NCBI GenBank assembly: GCA_937988705.1 | Contig: CALKIA010000026.1 | Location: 1 to 7,338, forward strand | Length of the DNA: 7,338 nt | Direction of reading: 5' to 3' | Source of the DNA: an uncultured Chloroflexota bacterium | Lineage (GTDB): Bacteria > Chloroflexota > Anaerolineae > Aggregatilineales > Phototrophicaceae | Shown here: in pieces, positions 6,707 through 7,338 of the stretch | Numbering within the stretch: the first letter of the stretch is position 1 | Layout: each line of letters starts with the position of its first letter | Translations under genes and position numbers: made by a program | The notes under the pieces: generated by a model | What the model was told of the DNA's origin: nothing | The model's database searches: none | The model's input: only the letters and a program-made list of their open reading frames with translations

Positions 6707-7338
6707 TCAAGCTTCATTTTCGGGTTTCAATGGGCTGTGGCGCAGCGGCGGTTTGCCCGGCGGACGATTTTGGGCCAACTGCTGCACCATCAACGCCTGA
6801 ATCTCGTCGAGTTGATCCTGAATATCGCGAATTTCCAATTCGGCTTTGATGTTGACGCTGTATTCGATATCGTCACGCACCTTGTCGCGCGCCGCCTGTC
6901 GATTCTGGCTGATCAACACGAAGAGCGAGAGGAAGATCGCTTCCAGCGAGACGATCATCGTCAGCAAACCGAATGGAAACGGATCGAAGGGTTCCAGGCC
7001 GGGAATAATGCTTATATTGAGGATCATCCACACGGCGAACCACAGGAAGTTGAAGTAGACGAAGCGAATATCGCCCGCGACCATCGTCAGAAAATCGGAG
7101 AGGCGCTCGCCAACCGTCGGCTTGATGACCTCTTCCATTTCCTCGTTGACGTTGCGCGCCACCACGCGATTCCGCACCAGCACATCGGTCTCGCGGATGC
7201 GTTTACCCAGCATGGCGATCATGTCGAGTGCGGCGGCGGGATGCGCGCGTACCAGCATCAGCAAGTCGTTGCGGTCGATGACGAGCACCATCGTCTGATC
7301 GATGGCGCGCGCGCTCGTGCTGCGGCTGGCATTATCCA
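6707..7338 (-). CDS. Cyclic-nucleotide-binding domain plus DUF1003 membrane protein, 5' end outside window
   Basis: The frame is open through base 7338, so the ATG at 7291 is internal; 209 codons are visible and the N-terminus is missing. The first residues, DNASRSTSARA, look like the end of a phosphate-binding cassette of a CRP-type cyclic-nucleotide domain, followed by LVIDRNDLLMLVRAHP and a helix ending KRIRETDVLVRN, which is typical of that domain's C-terminal part. Counting from the internal Met at 7291, two membrane helices follow (about 77-97 and 107-128), joined by PFDPFPF, then SQNRQAARDK at 128-137, the DUF1003 hallmark. A charged, probably coiled tail (about 138-172) and a proline-rich end complete it. 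The architecture suggests a membrane protein controlled by a bound nucleotide, but the role of DUF1003 is unknown. Whether the cassette binds cAMP cannot be judged because its glycine/glutamate part is cut off. Confidence 0.9.
   Translation of the reverse strand, partial: DNASRSTSARAIDQTMVLVIDRNDLLMLVRAHPAAALDMIAMLGKRIRETDVLVRNRVVARNVNEEMEEVIKPTVGERLSDFLTMVAGDIRFVYFNFLWFAVWMILNISIIPGLEPFDPFPFGLLTMIVSLEAIFLSLFVLISQNRQAARDKVRDDIEYSVNIKAELEIRDIQDQLDEIQALMVQQLAQNRPPGKPPLRHSPLKPENEA

Noticed and set aside
7289..7291. ATG at 7291 as start of the DUF1003 gene
   Set aside because: The frame continues open to the window edge and encodes cyclic-nucleotide-domain residues before it, so this Met is internal.

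Overview
The window is a run of eight genes, all on the minus strand, so it reads from right to left: cNMP-binding/DUF1003 membrane protein (5' end outside the window), DinB-like protein, nucleoside phosphorylase, REP-associated tyrosine transposase (RAYT), cobalamin-dependent methionine synthase (metH), two small paralogous membrane-anchored proteins, and a homocysteine S-methyltransferase-domain protein (3' end outside the window). Gaps are short (6 to about 74 bases). No convincing terminator, tRNA, rRNA, CRISPR array or stretch of over 300 bases without a gene was seen. The organism is probably a member of Chloroflexota (Anaerolineae-like). This is inferred from the moderately high GC, the style of the MetH and phosphorylase proteins, the 'YPGAE' anchored proteins and the RAYT with its 'TGTAGGGGC' repeats. 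It is not proven by any marker gene.

Right part (about 5447-7338): a DUF1003 protein preceded by the end of a cyclic-nucleotide-binding domain, a DinB four-helix-bundle protein and a PNP/UDP-family phosphorylase. They are spaced 24 and 6 bases apart and may share a transcript, but no shared pathway is obvious.

Middle (4837-5421): a RAYT gene, AT-richer than its neighbours, with intact-looking HUH and tyrosine motifs. It carries inside its reading frame a 78-bp inverted pair of REP-like hairpins. The insertion is exactly 26 codons and keeps the frame open. The RAYT stop codon runs directly into the metH ribosome-binding site.

Left part (1-4830): a methionine-cycle block. MetH has all its modules (homocysteine, folate, cobalamin and reactivation). 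At the left edge a second homocysteine-methyltransferase domain begins, probably the first half of a homocysteine methyltransferase/methylenetetrahydrofolate reductase, which could supply methyl-folate to MetH. Between them sit two related, one-pass, probably extracytoplasmic proteins of unknown function.

Most of the window is ordinary metabolism. The features that deserve a second look are the in-frame REPIN-like element inside the RAYT gene, the coupling of that mobile gene to metH, and the paired YPGAE proteins placed in the methionine block.
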